Assembly: GCA_905221605.1 (NCBI GenBank)
Contig: CAJNDS010000346.1
Span: 62,001 to 126,000, forward strand
DNA from: Symbiodinium natans
Lineage: Eukaryota; Sar; Dinophyceae; Suessiales; Symbiodiniaceae
DNA: 64,000 bases
Reading direction: 5' to 3'
The translations under genes and the position numbers were made by a program. Below, one piece after another: positions 1 through 12,500 of the stretch; the stretch's first letter is position 1, and each line of letters begins with the position of its first letter. The notes below the pieces were generated by a model. It ran no database searches. It was not told the origin of the DNA and saw nothing but the letters and a program-made list of their open reading frames with translations.

Positions 1-520
1 CGCAGCTGCAGCTGGGGTGTAGACGCATCGCTTTGGTCCGCAGATGACAAGCACTGAACCTGACATTCAGACTGCGCTGCCAGAGCTGTGCACATACAGT
101 CTGGCTGTGCAAGCAACATACAAGTGACGGCAAAGGCTGCTGAAATAGATGTCCAACGGCTTTCTGAAGGCACCATCGTGTGACAAACAAGCCCTCAGAC
201 TGCTATGGTCGGGTCATTAGCATTGCTTCGCTCGTGGCTGTGTTTCATTGTTTCATGCTCCCGCAGCATGCACAGTTTCGAAGTGACGGGTCTAGGGGAG
301 AGCCAGCATGCAATTCAAACATCAGCACTGCCTGCGACAATCGCAACGAAAAGACGATGGGCACCTGACACCACACATGCGAGGCATGGGCGCACTGTAC
401 TTGTGCTACTTCTGTACTACTGCAGGTGCACTCACCTATCAATGCCAGTAGTAGACGGTCTGCGATAGTCCTGTGATACCCCCCCCCCCCCCCCCCCCGC
501 TGCAGGATGATTGCCACAAC

Positions 521-547
521 TTGAAGGGACAACCAACAACTGTCAAG
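521..547 (-). CDS. CFAP44: Probable CFAP44 micro-exon
   Basis: 27 bases, LDSCWLSLQ. It follows KLNQ where the family has a short LD...PL.L.Q segment. GT donor. No later exon was found in the first 520 bases. Confidence 0.55.
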
Positions 548-3500
548 CTGAGACAGCCCGTCAAAGAGAGGCTGAAAAGCTATGAAGCATGGACCAAAAA
601 TCCTCCTCATCCGTCCTCAACCATGCTTCACCTTTTTTGAGGATCTCTGCCATGCGCCTGGTTCAGCTTGCGCTGCTTATCCGTCTGGAACTGCTGAATC
701 TCCGCATCGGTCCGTCTCTGCTCCTGGCACAGGAAATGACCCCAAAGTCACTTGTGGGAGTTCCGCGAATTTGGAGGCTGACCGTGCTTGGGGTCTCAAA
801 ACATAGGCATGTTGCATCACATGGATCTGTACAGGCAGCCTATCGGGTGGTCACAAATAGGCCGAAGGCCACCTCCATTAGCAGAAAAAGCAATGACCGA
901 GTGTCATCTCTTGGCCAACTGCCCGACAAATCCAGGACCCTGTGGCATTCCAGACACTGCCCCTGCTTGCAAAATGCAAAGAATCACAACTCCTGATGCC
1001 TTATGCACGGCAACACTAGGCTGCAAGAAGTGAACCCACCGCAATCCCCCACATCCCCGCGAACCCTGCATCACGCATCCACTGCATCCTACGCTCGTCC
1101 CGCTAGATCGTCCCGCCCGCTTCCTCGGGCTCAGGCAACCTATCCGGTCTCTGAACCCCCGAATCCGGGAGACACGTGCGGCCTTGTCAATGCGCTGCTC
1201 GTCTTCCCCAAGGCGCTTGTGCGTGTTCTTGAGGCCCTGGGACAAATCTTGGCTTGACCCAGGGGTTTGGGCCAGGGGAAGGTTTGGCTGTGAGCCTAAG
1301 GTTCCTTGACAGAGGACCACTGCAATGCTACGTCACCTTCAAGAAACAGCTGCAAGGATGTTGGGTCTAGCAAGTCGCCTCCTGAACCGCTTGAGCTGGC
1401 GGACTCATCAACGGGCCTCCACTGCTTTCTGAATCTCCTGGAGGGCGTCTTCCATCTCCAGGCCTATTAGAGTCAGTGGTTGATAAGGGGCTTTACGAAA
1501 TAGGGGACCCCTAAAATAGACCTCCCAAATAGTAGGATCCCCTCATAATAAGGACAACTCCCATATGGTGAGAGAGAAGAGGGGGCGTGGATGCTTCTAA
1601 GCCCCCGCAAGGAGTCAACGGACAACACGTCCTTAAGAGCCGGGCGCTTGTCACGCAGATCGATGACGCTCTCATAGATCTGGTGGTCGCATCCCTAGGG
1701 TTGGTTCGAAGTGAAAGAGTCACTGGCATCTGCAAAAAAATGAGTCTGCGACAGAAACCCGGTCTGCTCAGAATGGCGGCGGCGGGTCACTACATGTGGG
1801 GACATCGATCTCCATGCCTGCGGCGGACCGACATCATCGTCATCCATGTCTTCATCCTCGTCGCTTTCAATGTCGCTTCCCTGCAAGGCTTGGACTTCAA
1901 ACTACGGAGGAGCCGGCCACATCCACCCTAGACCCTGAACCCTAAACCCTAAACCACAACCCTTCAGCCCCCGAAGCCTTGAAGACCTGCCACAACATGC
2001 AATCCCCGCTGCCTCGTCATCCTCGTCCTCTTCGTCCTCATCCATCTCCTCTTCCTCCCCCCCTTTCTTCCGCTTGGACCTCTTCACCTGCCAAGAGGCA
2101 AAAAAGGCAAGGGGGGCATATACGCGGCCACATGCAGCCATGCAACACCCCCAATCACGAAATGCCTACAATATTCAAGAATCCCCCCTAAGAAGCGCCT
2201 GTTTGCAGAAAGAAAACACAACATCAGAAATGCTCTAACATGCTCTAACACAAATATCCAGAATCTCGTCATTCAGTCGCCTCAAAAAACATCTGACCCA
2301 CCAGCCTTCTTCTTGTAAACCTTCAGGAGGGCACTCAGGAAGGGCGAGTTCTCGCCCACCAGATCCGTAAATTCGGCCTGCAAACGATGCATGTCGGATT
2401 GTGTCGGGGCGTACTGGGGGCGATTTTGGGAACAGGCCACCAGACATGACTCACCGCGCTGACGCTTTAACATGGACTGGCCTGAAGGTTCTGCTCCTGG
2501 GTGTGCCATTCTTCGATTTCGGCCTGCAAGGCAGTGCAGGCTGCTACCAATTCGAGCGTCGCAATCAGTTCTGCAACGACGGGTCGCTTTGCCGACCCCA
2601 AGCTACACAAAGGGAAAATGCATCTCAAATCTCATGGCGCTTCCCGATGTCTGGCACTAGCTATGACCCAACAGAGGAACACACAGCACAACACAACGTT
2701 GGACCTTCGACATGCACTGGTGGGCAGGGAATGTGTCGATTACAAAAGGCCCATCGACAGGATGGTAGGACATGACCAGACAAAACCTCATCTAGAAACG
2801 AATTGGCTGGAGCAACCTGGGACAAATTGAACAAGTGCCAAGCAGCAAAAACATGGCGAACGATGCCTTTTTCTCGCTCAGCTGGTCTTGGCACTCTTTG
2901 ATCTGGTGCATGATGCTGGTCTTGTCTTGGCGGCACCTCTCATTGACTGTACGTGAAGAGACTATTCCAAGCTGATTCAATGATGTTTTCGACAAGGTCT
3001 GATACTCTCATGCAACTTGCAATACGAAGAAGCAGTACATGCCGTGCAGGACACTACAGTAGGACAGGGCATTGCTTCTGAGATGGCGGCTTCGTCGCTT
3101 TCTTAAGCAACGCCTGAGAGCACATGCCCTCAAAGCCGACCCAATACACCATCTTCAAAGATCGAATCACCAGTCGCACCAACAAACTCTCAAAATCAAA
3201 TTGCAGCGGGCACTAAGCTTACGTGGTCGGCGTGTATTGCGATTGGGCGCCGGGACGAGCACGAACTTACTAAATGACTCAGGAGCTGTTCGTACATTCG
3301 CAATAGCAGGTGCGTTTCCTGGAAAGTCCAACGAACTCCGGAACACTAACATGTCTTCGGATGTTTTGGGCATGTCAAGATTGCAATACCAATATGAATA
3401 AGAAAAATAATGCTACTTTTACGAGTAAAAACCGGAAAGGTAATTGTAACAATAACGATGATTGTGATAATAGTAGCAGCAGCGAAAACAAGTATACGAA

Positions 3501-6500
3501 TCATTCGAATAGAATCAATAATCCAAAGCGAAATTGTAAGAAGAACTGGAATGGCCAACAAGACTTCGTAGCAAGTGTCTTTAAACCCTAAACCCTAAAC
3601 CCTAAACCCTAAACCCTAAACCTTCACTCTCATTCTTGTCTCGCTCCGGGCTCCGTATGACTGTCTCAGTGGCTGCACAAGTGGAACATGCCGAATTGCT
3701 AAGAGCAGATGCCTCGTCTTTCTCTTCCAAGTCGTTCAGCGTTAATAGCTCCTGACACACGGCTTCCAGCATTTGTGAAGCTGTGCAGTTCTTGCCAAAC
3801 GGTCCATGTTGCCGCCATGGAGCTGAGAAACAACAGGCCCCTCGAGAATAAACAACTGTTTCGAAACTGCGCGGGAGCGCGGACATCCACAGAACCCCGC
3901 AAAGTATCCGTTGGGTGCCACCAACATAGAACTCCGCGACAGTGTCCCTGGAGCGCCCCTAGAGAACAAATGCAAGAGTGACCGCCACCAATATCCCACA
4001 GCTTATCCAAAAGAGCCGAATCTCCCTGGAGCGCCACAAAGCTTTTGAGTGGGGATAGTCGTAGAGATGTCTGAGTTCATTTAACTGATGGATTTCCTGC
4101 TAGGCCTGCAGTCTCATGGAGCCCTTAGAGCAAGGGACTCTTTTAAACACACTCTTGAGGCAGGGTTTAGGGTTTAGAGTTCAGGGTTCAGGGTTCAGGG
4201 TTCAGGGTTCAGGGTTTAGGGTTCAGGGTTCAGGGTTCAGGGTTTAGGGTTCAGGGTTTAGGGTTCAGGGTTCAGGGTGTAGGGTTTAGGGTTCAGGGTT
4301 CAGGGTTTAGGGTTTAGGGTTTCGTGTTTAGGGTTTAGGGTTTCGTGCTTAGGGTTTAGGGCTTAGGGCTTAGGGTAGAGGGTTTAGGGTTTAGGGGTCC
4401 TCATACAGCACCAGGAGCTTCATGTCGGCGTTCTTGAGATCACTTTCCAGCTTGGCCTTCTCCTTCTCAATGGAGGCGACGGCCATGTTGAAAGTGTCGA
4501 TGACCTGACAGGTGATGGCCGTCAACTGGGGCCCTGGAAGTGTGGCCTGTGTGGCTTTGGAGCTTTGGTTTAGGGTCTAGGGTCTAGGGTTTAGGGTTTA
4601 GGGTTTAGGGTTTAGGGTTTAGGGTTTAGGGTTTAGGGTTTAGGGTTTAGGGTTTAGGGTTTAGGGTTTAGGGTTTAGGACGACCCAAAGGAGCCTGCCG
4701 CACGTGCTCCTCGAGCTGGCCCTTGTCGTGCCGGAGACGGGCCTGGGATTCGGTGGCGACGGCCTCCCAGCAAAGTCAGATGGGCCAAGAGACCCCAAAA
4801 CCCTAGCCCTACACCCTACACCCTTAGCTTTTGGGATTCTAGACCCTGGTAGGGGCTTCTTTTTGCTTTTTTCGGCTTGCAGGGGAGCGCGTGGCAGAAG
4901 AAACCTCTGCATCCATCTTCAGGGATAGTTGCAGGGCAAACAGCGAGAAGAGCTTGCCTCAGACAAAACGTCCCGCTTGCCGGACTTATCCTGTCATCAA
5001 GGAAAAGCAGACTAGGCCTCTAGGTGATTTTCTTACTGGTGGTTAGCAGGGAATGAGGGAATTCGGGCCCTATATACACCCTTTGAGGATTATATAGCTT
5101 GCCTCATTCCCCCATTCCCTGCTAGCCAACAGTAAGTTTTGTCATGGCGTTGTGGGTTGGCTGTGCTCATGAGGACTCATGGGCGACCATTGGCAGGATC
5201 ATTCCGAAATCCTACAGCAACCTCGCCATACCTCGCCTACACTTGGCTAGTCCTATCCATACATACCAGGCGATCATGCAGCCTTGCAAACCTTGCAAAC
5301 ACTGTTGACGCCCCTAGCCGGCCCCTAGCCTCTGGCACAGGCCGGGCAAGAACACTCCATGCCCATTCCGCTACTCCGCGGTTCCTCTAGCATCCCTGAG
5401 TTCCTGTTAGCCTCCCAGGTGGCTCTCTTCCCGATGTAGAAAGTTGTTTTGACAGGAGCTTTCACGAGGATCCTTGGGCCACAGGGTTTGTGAGACCCCA
5501 ACGCTCTAAGACGGCAGCCTGCCTCCAGAAGCGTGGCGCGCCTCAGCAAGAGAAAGCACAAACACGCGCACGCCGTGGCTTTGTGAAGAGGATTTCTGGA
5601 CTGCGTCCTGTTAATTCGGCATACTTCATCCTATTCACTTTATTCTGAGCCTGGGTCTTCTCAGCACGGGTCTCGCGTCACAGCACCCCCGGGAGAACCC
5701 CCCTTTGTGGCTGCGGCAGAGTGAGGCGACCAACGCGCCGGGCTGCGAGCCTGGAGGCAGGACAATTGCTGTCATTTGGGATGTCCCCCCTTTATACTAA
5801 CAGTCCCTCATAGGGATTCTGGTACCCCCTAGAACTTCCCAACTGTCATCGTATTCAGCAAGAACGCAGAACAAGCTGGCGACAGGGCTCATGGGCTCAC
5901 TGGCTCATGAGGGCCATCAGCAGCCAGACGTTGTCAACCCTTTCTCTACCTCGCAGCCTTGTCCCCCTGGTCCTGAGTAGGGGAACGAGGGAATGAGGGC
6001 CCTCAATATACCCTTCTGAGGGATTCTGTAGGTACCCCTCATTCCCCCTCCTTCCCTACTAAGCCTTGAGAACCAGCCAGCTGTGTCAACCGAAGTTCCT
6101 CGGATCCTGGGCCACCCGACGCAGCACGGCCAGAAAGGGGAGCACCCGGCCGGACCCCTACGGCCTGCAAGGCAGCAGGAAGTTGTCAAAGCTCAAAGTT
6201 TGGTGGGGGGGGCTTACTTACAGGGCCTTCTTGCGATGATGGGGGGGGGCATCGCGGAGGTTCAGAGGTTCAGACTCCCTGCTCACCCCTGCTGGCTCGG
6301 CCTTGCTCTTCTTGGCGCCGCTGGCCTTCCGGCCTGGCACCAAACTGCTCATACCCAGCCTGTGGTTCAACGGCGCGCTTGCGTGCGCACATTCCTCCAG
6401 CGCGCTAAGCAGGAGACTCTCAACATGGAAAGGCTGAGCCAAAAACACCTTCTCCAACACTCTGCTGAAACACCCCGGCCTCACTAAGTCCGGAGTCCTT

Positions 6501-9500
6501 CATCAACTCCAGTCAGTTCACCGAAATAGTAGATACTTATTAATGCTACCCCCCCCCCAGCGACCTACCCTTTTTAGGCCTTTTTAGGCCTTTTTAACAA
6601 AAAACAACAAAGAAGGCCCAAAAGTCGCGTAGTTAATCACCGGGTAACGAAGGACAGTTACTGGGACACCCACCTCACAGACCCCGATAAGCCAGCATTG
6701 GAAGAATCTACATTTTGAATCTGAAGCGGACAATGCTGTTTTTAGATGTTTAGATCAGTGCTTTTCTATGCAAATTGTGCGTTTCAAGGGCAATTCATGT
6801 TTTGTTGAGCAACTAATTTATTTATACAGTTGTGTTTGTACGAGGCAAAGTATTAATCAAATAGTGAAACATTTTTCTTGGTTCTATGCGAATTTAGCTA
6901 CTAGAGTAATGATGAAGCAAAGAGCCCAATTTGACTCAAGTGAATACTATTTAAAGGAGCATACTCAACCAAGATACGAAATGAACACCATTCTCAACCA
7001 AAAAATGGCAAAGTGTGCGTTTAAAGTGCAAATACTGTATTTATACAATTGTGTTTGTACTAGGCAAAGTATGCTCTCTGAAAAGTCCACTGAAATACCT
7101 TATGTTTACATATTCATGAATCGTTTCTATTTTTGAAATAATCATTTTATGCGAATTTAGCTACTAGAGTAATTATTAAGCAAATAGCCCAATTTGACTC
7201 AAGTGAATACCATTTAAAGGACCATACTCAACCAAAATACGAAAGAAGCACCATATTCAACCAACATATGGCAAAGTGTGGTTTAAAGGGCAAATAGTGC
7301 TTTGTTGAGCAACTAATGCATTGAAACAGTTGTGTTTATACCAGGCAAAGTATTATTGAAGTACCATCTGCAAAGTCAAATGAAACACCATTATGTTTAC
7401 ATATTCATGAAAAAAATTTTTGAAGTATTCATTCTATGCGAATTTAACTACTAGAGGAATTCTTAAGCAAATAGCCCAATTTGACTCAAGTGAATACTAT
7501 TTAAAGGACCATACTTAACCAAATACGAAATAAACACTTGCGGAAATGGAAACGGTTCTACCTACATAACAATGAGACAAAGATTGCTGAAGTATTCACT
7601 AAAGACCACTTATATACTATGTCTGAAAAGCACAATTTGCATGAGCAAGCTTAAAAATGCACAATCATGGAAATAGAAGCGGTTCTACTTACATAACGAT
7701 GAAACAAAGATGTCTGAAGTATTCAATAAAGACCACATATATACTATGCCTGAAAAACGCAACTTGCACAATCAGGCTTAAAACATGCACAAGAATCCTA
7801 GAAAAGTACTTACGAAGGCCATACACAAGCAAATTCACAAATACATAAAAACATCCAAAAGCGCAAGCTTTTCAGGAGAATCTCTGGTAAAGTTTGGATT
7901 ATAGGGTTTTGGGGTATTCCTGGACGAGTAGGAGTCACTTTTTAAGCAAACAATTCTAAGCAATAAATGCTTGTTCTCAAGACAAGTATTGCAGATGCTG
8001 CTTCTAGATAATTAATCGCATTTACAAGGCAAATCTTATCCATGCGAATTGAGCTACCAGAGCACCAAGTAATGGCTATAAGGTCTACTACACTTGAGTA
8101 CAACCAAAAGATGCACTAAACACTAGCGGCTCTACTTACATAATAACGAAACAAATAGTTCTGAAGCACTAGAAAGACCACTTGTATACTATTTCTGAAA
8201 AGCACAATTAGCATAAGCACACTTAGAAATGCGTAGTTGTTGCCTCGTGACCGTGAAGGCGAACCAAAAAGCCAAAATACCAAAACCAAAAAACCAAAAA
8301 TACCAAAACCAAAAAAACCAAAAATACCAAAAAAAACAATTTTCCGGGACTCTTGGAGAAGCCTCATAGGGATTTCCTGAGAGTCCCGGAAAATTGTTTT
8401 TTTTGGTTTTGGTTTTTTTTTGGTTTTTTTGGGTTTTGGTATTTTTGGTTTTCTTGGTTTTGGTGTTTTGGTTTTTTTGGTTTTGGTATTTTTGGTTCTT
8501 CTACTGTCCTGTGTATGCGATTTTAGTTGTATCTTAGTCTACGCCCTAGGAAATACACTATATTGCACACCGAGTTTGCTTGCAGTGCAGCTGGGTGACT
8601 TGAGAAAAGGCGAAAAAGGGTAGGTCACTGGGGGGGGGGGTACCTTATTAATGTATAAGATACGATAGCATAAACATTCCAAGCCACAATGCCCTGCTGT
8701 TCAAGTGCGACGGTTTGAATACGATCAAGCCTAGGTCATCAAACTGGGACCCAATGTGGGGGGGGTTTCCGAAATTAGGGGTACCATTGGGGTACCTTAC
8801 TACATGAGGACCCTAAACCCTAAACCCTAAACGCTAAACCCTAAACCCTAAACCCGAAACCCTAAACCCTGAACCCCAAACCCTAAACCCCAAACCCCAA
8901 ACCCCAAACCCTAAACCCCAAACCCTAAACCCTAAACCCCAAACCCTAAACCCCCTAAACCCTAAACCCTAAACCCTAAACCCTAAACCCTAAACCCTAA
9001 ACCCTAAACCCTAAACCCTAAACCCTAAACCCTAAACCCTAAACCCTCCCTCATGTCCGTGCTGCCTTCCGCCTCGACCTCTTCGGTGGCCCCACCCTCC
9101 TCGTCCTCGCCTTCGGGCTTCCGAGGCGGAGGGACTTGGGAAGAAGGGTTTAGGGTTTAGGGTTTAGGGTTTAGGGTTTAGGGTTTAGGGTTTAGGGTTT
9201 AGGGTTTAGGGTTTAGGGTTTAGGGTTTAGGGTTTCACATAGTGGATCATTTCGAGGTGACGGGCGTAAAACGGCCTGGTTGCTGAGCGTGCCGCGTCTG
9301 CTTCTTTTTGTAAGGCTTGGGGAAGGTGTGCTGGGGGGCGGGTCTCTAATGTCATGTAACGTCCACGGCCTATTTCATCATGCTGAACGCGTGCACACAC
9401 ACACACACTCACTCTCTGAGGTGACATGTATTCCCAACGTGTCCGCTTTATGTGAGGCTGGTCAAAGAAGAAACCGCGTTGCACAATCCGATTGCCAGCG

Positions 9501-12500
9501 CGTCTTGGTCACATCGCAGGCCGACACTCGAGCTCGCAGGGCAGATGTAGAGAACATTGGGCTGAGGGCGCAGAGCTGGAGGCTGAGGCCAAGAACTGCC
9601 ACGCACAGCGTGCCTATACCAGAAATATTTCGCTTCAACACCCAACTGCTGTGCTGCTTTTTGTTCACGGGAAGGTAGGAACCCAATCTGAAACATGGTC
9701 TTACAGTCACAGAGAAGAGCCGCCGTACAATGACGCACGTTTGACACAGGCAGCTAGATTGGCTTCCACTTGAGGCAGGGCCCAGAGTTGAAGTATAGGG
9801 TGGAGCGTTTGAGGGGGTGAAGGGCTTCGGGGCGTTTGGGCGCTGAGTAAGACTGTTGGGAATGGAAAGTAGCTGCTCTGGCAAAGAGCACGCAAGCCTT
9901 TGGCTTGGCCTCGTGGGCGTCAAAAGCGTACCTATGACAAACCCTGAGAAAAATGCCAAAAGCACTGCGAAAGGCGGTCGACACGTGTGAAGTGTGCACC
10001 GACGATATGTTGGAGCCTGTTCCCCATGTTGCTGAAAACGTGACGAGCACCGCGGCTCCGAGCAAAGCGATGTCGTAAGGGGGGTTTACGAAAATAGGGG
10101 ACCAACAAAATGGACCCCCCCAAATAGGCGGATTCCCTTGCATTGAGGACACCAATAAGGTACCCGACCCTAATTTCGGAAACCCACCATAGCTTCTTCC
10201 AAACAGGAATCATCCCACTCATGAGCCCCCCCGGTTTGTTGTTTGGGCTGGGTTTGGGTTGCATTCGCGAACTTTATGGGCTCCTGAACCCTGCCTTCGT
10301 CCTCCTCGATCTCTGCATAGAGTTCCTCCTCTGCCTCCGGCAGTATGGACCAGGAACGAGGCTCGAATTCCTTGAGCCCGAAGTACCACAAGCTCAGCAT
10401 TGGGAGGGGCGGGGGGGGAGGGGGGTGTGAGAACTGAGATTCGTAGTTCCTGTAGCCCGCAAAACCCACCAAAGCATCACTGAACCGAGCATGAATCTGC
10501 ATACCCACCCAGCCCCCCATAAACAGCTCCAAACCCTACGATCATTCACCCTACCTCCTCAACGGCCCCCAGCCTCCTCCTCTTCCTGGAAGTCTTCGTG
10601 GTCCTCGGCGGCTGGCGGGTTGGCCTCCTGCAGCGCTCCACCAGTGGGGGTTGGCGGTGTCAGGGGCAGCATGCCGGTAGACCCTAAGCCTTGAAGTCGA
10701 AGCCAAAAGGTGGAGAACCCCTCAGGCCACTTACCCAGAACCCGAAACCCAGCCAGACCGGACTGCCCCCGGACCTTCGTGCCCTGGACCGTGAACCCTA
10801 ATCCTGAACCCATAACCTTGGACCCTTAACCCCAAAACCGAACCCTGAAACCCGAACCCTAAAACCAAGGCTAGCAGGCTGAGCCTAAACCGGCCCCAGA
10901 CTCAATTGCAGAAGTGTGAAGCTGACATCTTCCTGCCTTAGTGCGGTAGCACTGCCCGAAAAGCTTCAGTCTTATGTTCACCTTTTTCACTGGAGAAGAA
11001 GCCCAGGGCTGCCAAATGGCCCCCTGAAGGTCTCTGAACTTGCACCGAGCTCCTCGAGCTTCTCGCCTTTCAGGTGGCTGGCGAACGCCTGGCAGGGTTG
11101 AGGTGCTTGGGTGTGTTTCGGACTGAGAAGGCCACGGGGGTCCATGGACTGTGGTTTTGGCCAAGCTGAGTATGCAGATGGGCCGATGTGGGCCGATACG
11201 GGCCGGCGTCTTCGGGTCCTGGATGTCGGCGTCGTTGAACTCAAAACGCTTCTCCGGGAACTCCGGCGGCGCACCTCTCAAGAAGCCAACACTTAAGACG
11301 TGCAACAATGTGAATTACTGACTGTCTAAGTCCACTGACTGGCAATCCCACATGCATCATGCAAATTACTGTCTAAGTCCATTGGACCAGGGAAGATGAA
11401 AAACCCTCCATCTTAAACCCTCAATCCCTTTGATGCTGATGAGTTGCCAAGCGGGCTATCCACAATGCCCACGACCCAGTCCGTCTTCGTGCCTCTCACG
11501 CAGCATTTGGGGGTGCATCGGTTTAGGGTTTAGGGTTTAGGGTTTAGGGTTTCGGGTTTAGGGTTTAGGGGTTAGGGTTTAGGGCACATGGTGGAACGGC
11601 AGGGCTCCAGGAGGGTTCGAGAGGCGGTCCGCGTTTACGAAGACGGCCCCCCCCCCCCTCCCCAACCCCGTGAAATGTACCTGTTTGTTGTCCACGCATG
11701 GGCCGTTGAGCAGCTTGGGGGACTCGGTTCGTTCATCTCACTTCTCTTTTGTTGCATGATTCCTGGCTTCTGGTGCAAAAAGGACCGCGCGAATACCGCC
11801 AAGCGCCACCATTCCTGGTGTCTGGCGTCTGTTGGCACCAAATGTTCTTCACACCCGAATGGTGCTAACAGTTGGGGCCATTTCGATTTCAGTGATGCCA
11901 CATGCATGTCTGGTCGAAGTTCGATGTGCGCGCGTGCGCAGGTGCGCGCGTGCGCGCGTGCACGTGCGAGTGAGTGAGCGAGCGAGTGAGCGAGCGAATG
12001 AGCGAGCGAGTGAATTCGCGAAAGCCCTGATTCTATACAAAGCGTTTCTGTAGCATGCGGCTTCGTGACATGTAGGAGAAACCAGCACCCATGATCACAA
12101 GTCCCCCGCTGAGTGTGACTCATCTCAGCAGGGGCGGGGATATCGGTGGACGACCTGGTTCGTCATTACCGTGCAAGCCGAGCCAGATCCCAATAATGGA
12201 AAGCGTATTGTCTGACACACTTCTCCGTATGAGTGAGTGAGCGGGTGGGTGGGTGGGTGAATGAGCGAGTGGGTCAGCGAGCGTGTGAGCGTGTGGGTGT
12301 GACATGGGAGATGAAGTGTGATGTTCTGGGCCTCAGAATCGGGGGGCGGAGTTGATTAGATGTCATCGTACAGCAACCAGCAACCATCAGAAATCCAGTC
12401 GGTCGCCCTCATTCAGATACTTGCTCGCTCATCACACGAAATCGAGACTAGCAGTGCCAGCTTGCCAGATGAACATTTCTTCATGCCCGCGCTCCCAAGA

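Larger units (their letters stand above)
6546..8644. mobile_element. 2.1 kb AT-rich DNA-transposon-like element with TIRs and 9-bp TSD
   Basis: The ends are inverted copies of each other: CTACCCCCC...AGCGACCTACCC on the left, and GGGTAGGTCACTGGGG...GTACC on the right. The 9-base TTATTAATG flanks both sides (6537-6545 and 8645-8653). The interior is AT-rich, unlike the host, with two tandem-repeat arrays and a large hairpin, and has no transposase ORF, so it is non-autonomous. A 9-base duplication with long TIRs is typical of Mutator-like elements; that class is an inference. It sits in a CFAP44 intron. Confidence 0.7.

Noticed and set aside
8420-8623. Hydrophobic ORF rich in Val/Leu/Phe
   Set aside because: Translation of the TTTTGGT hairpin arm.
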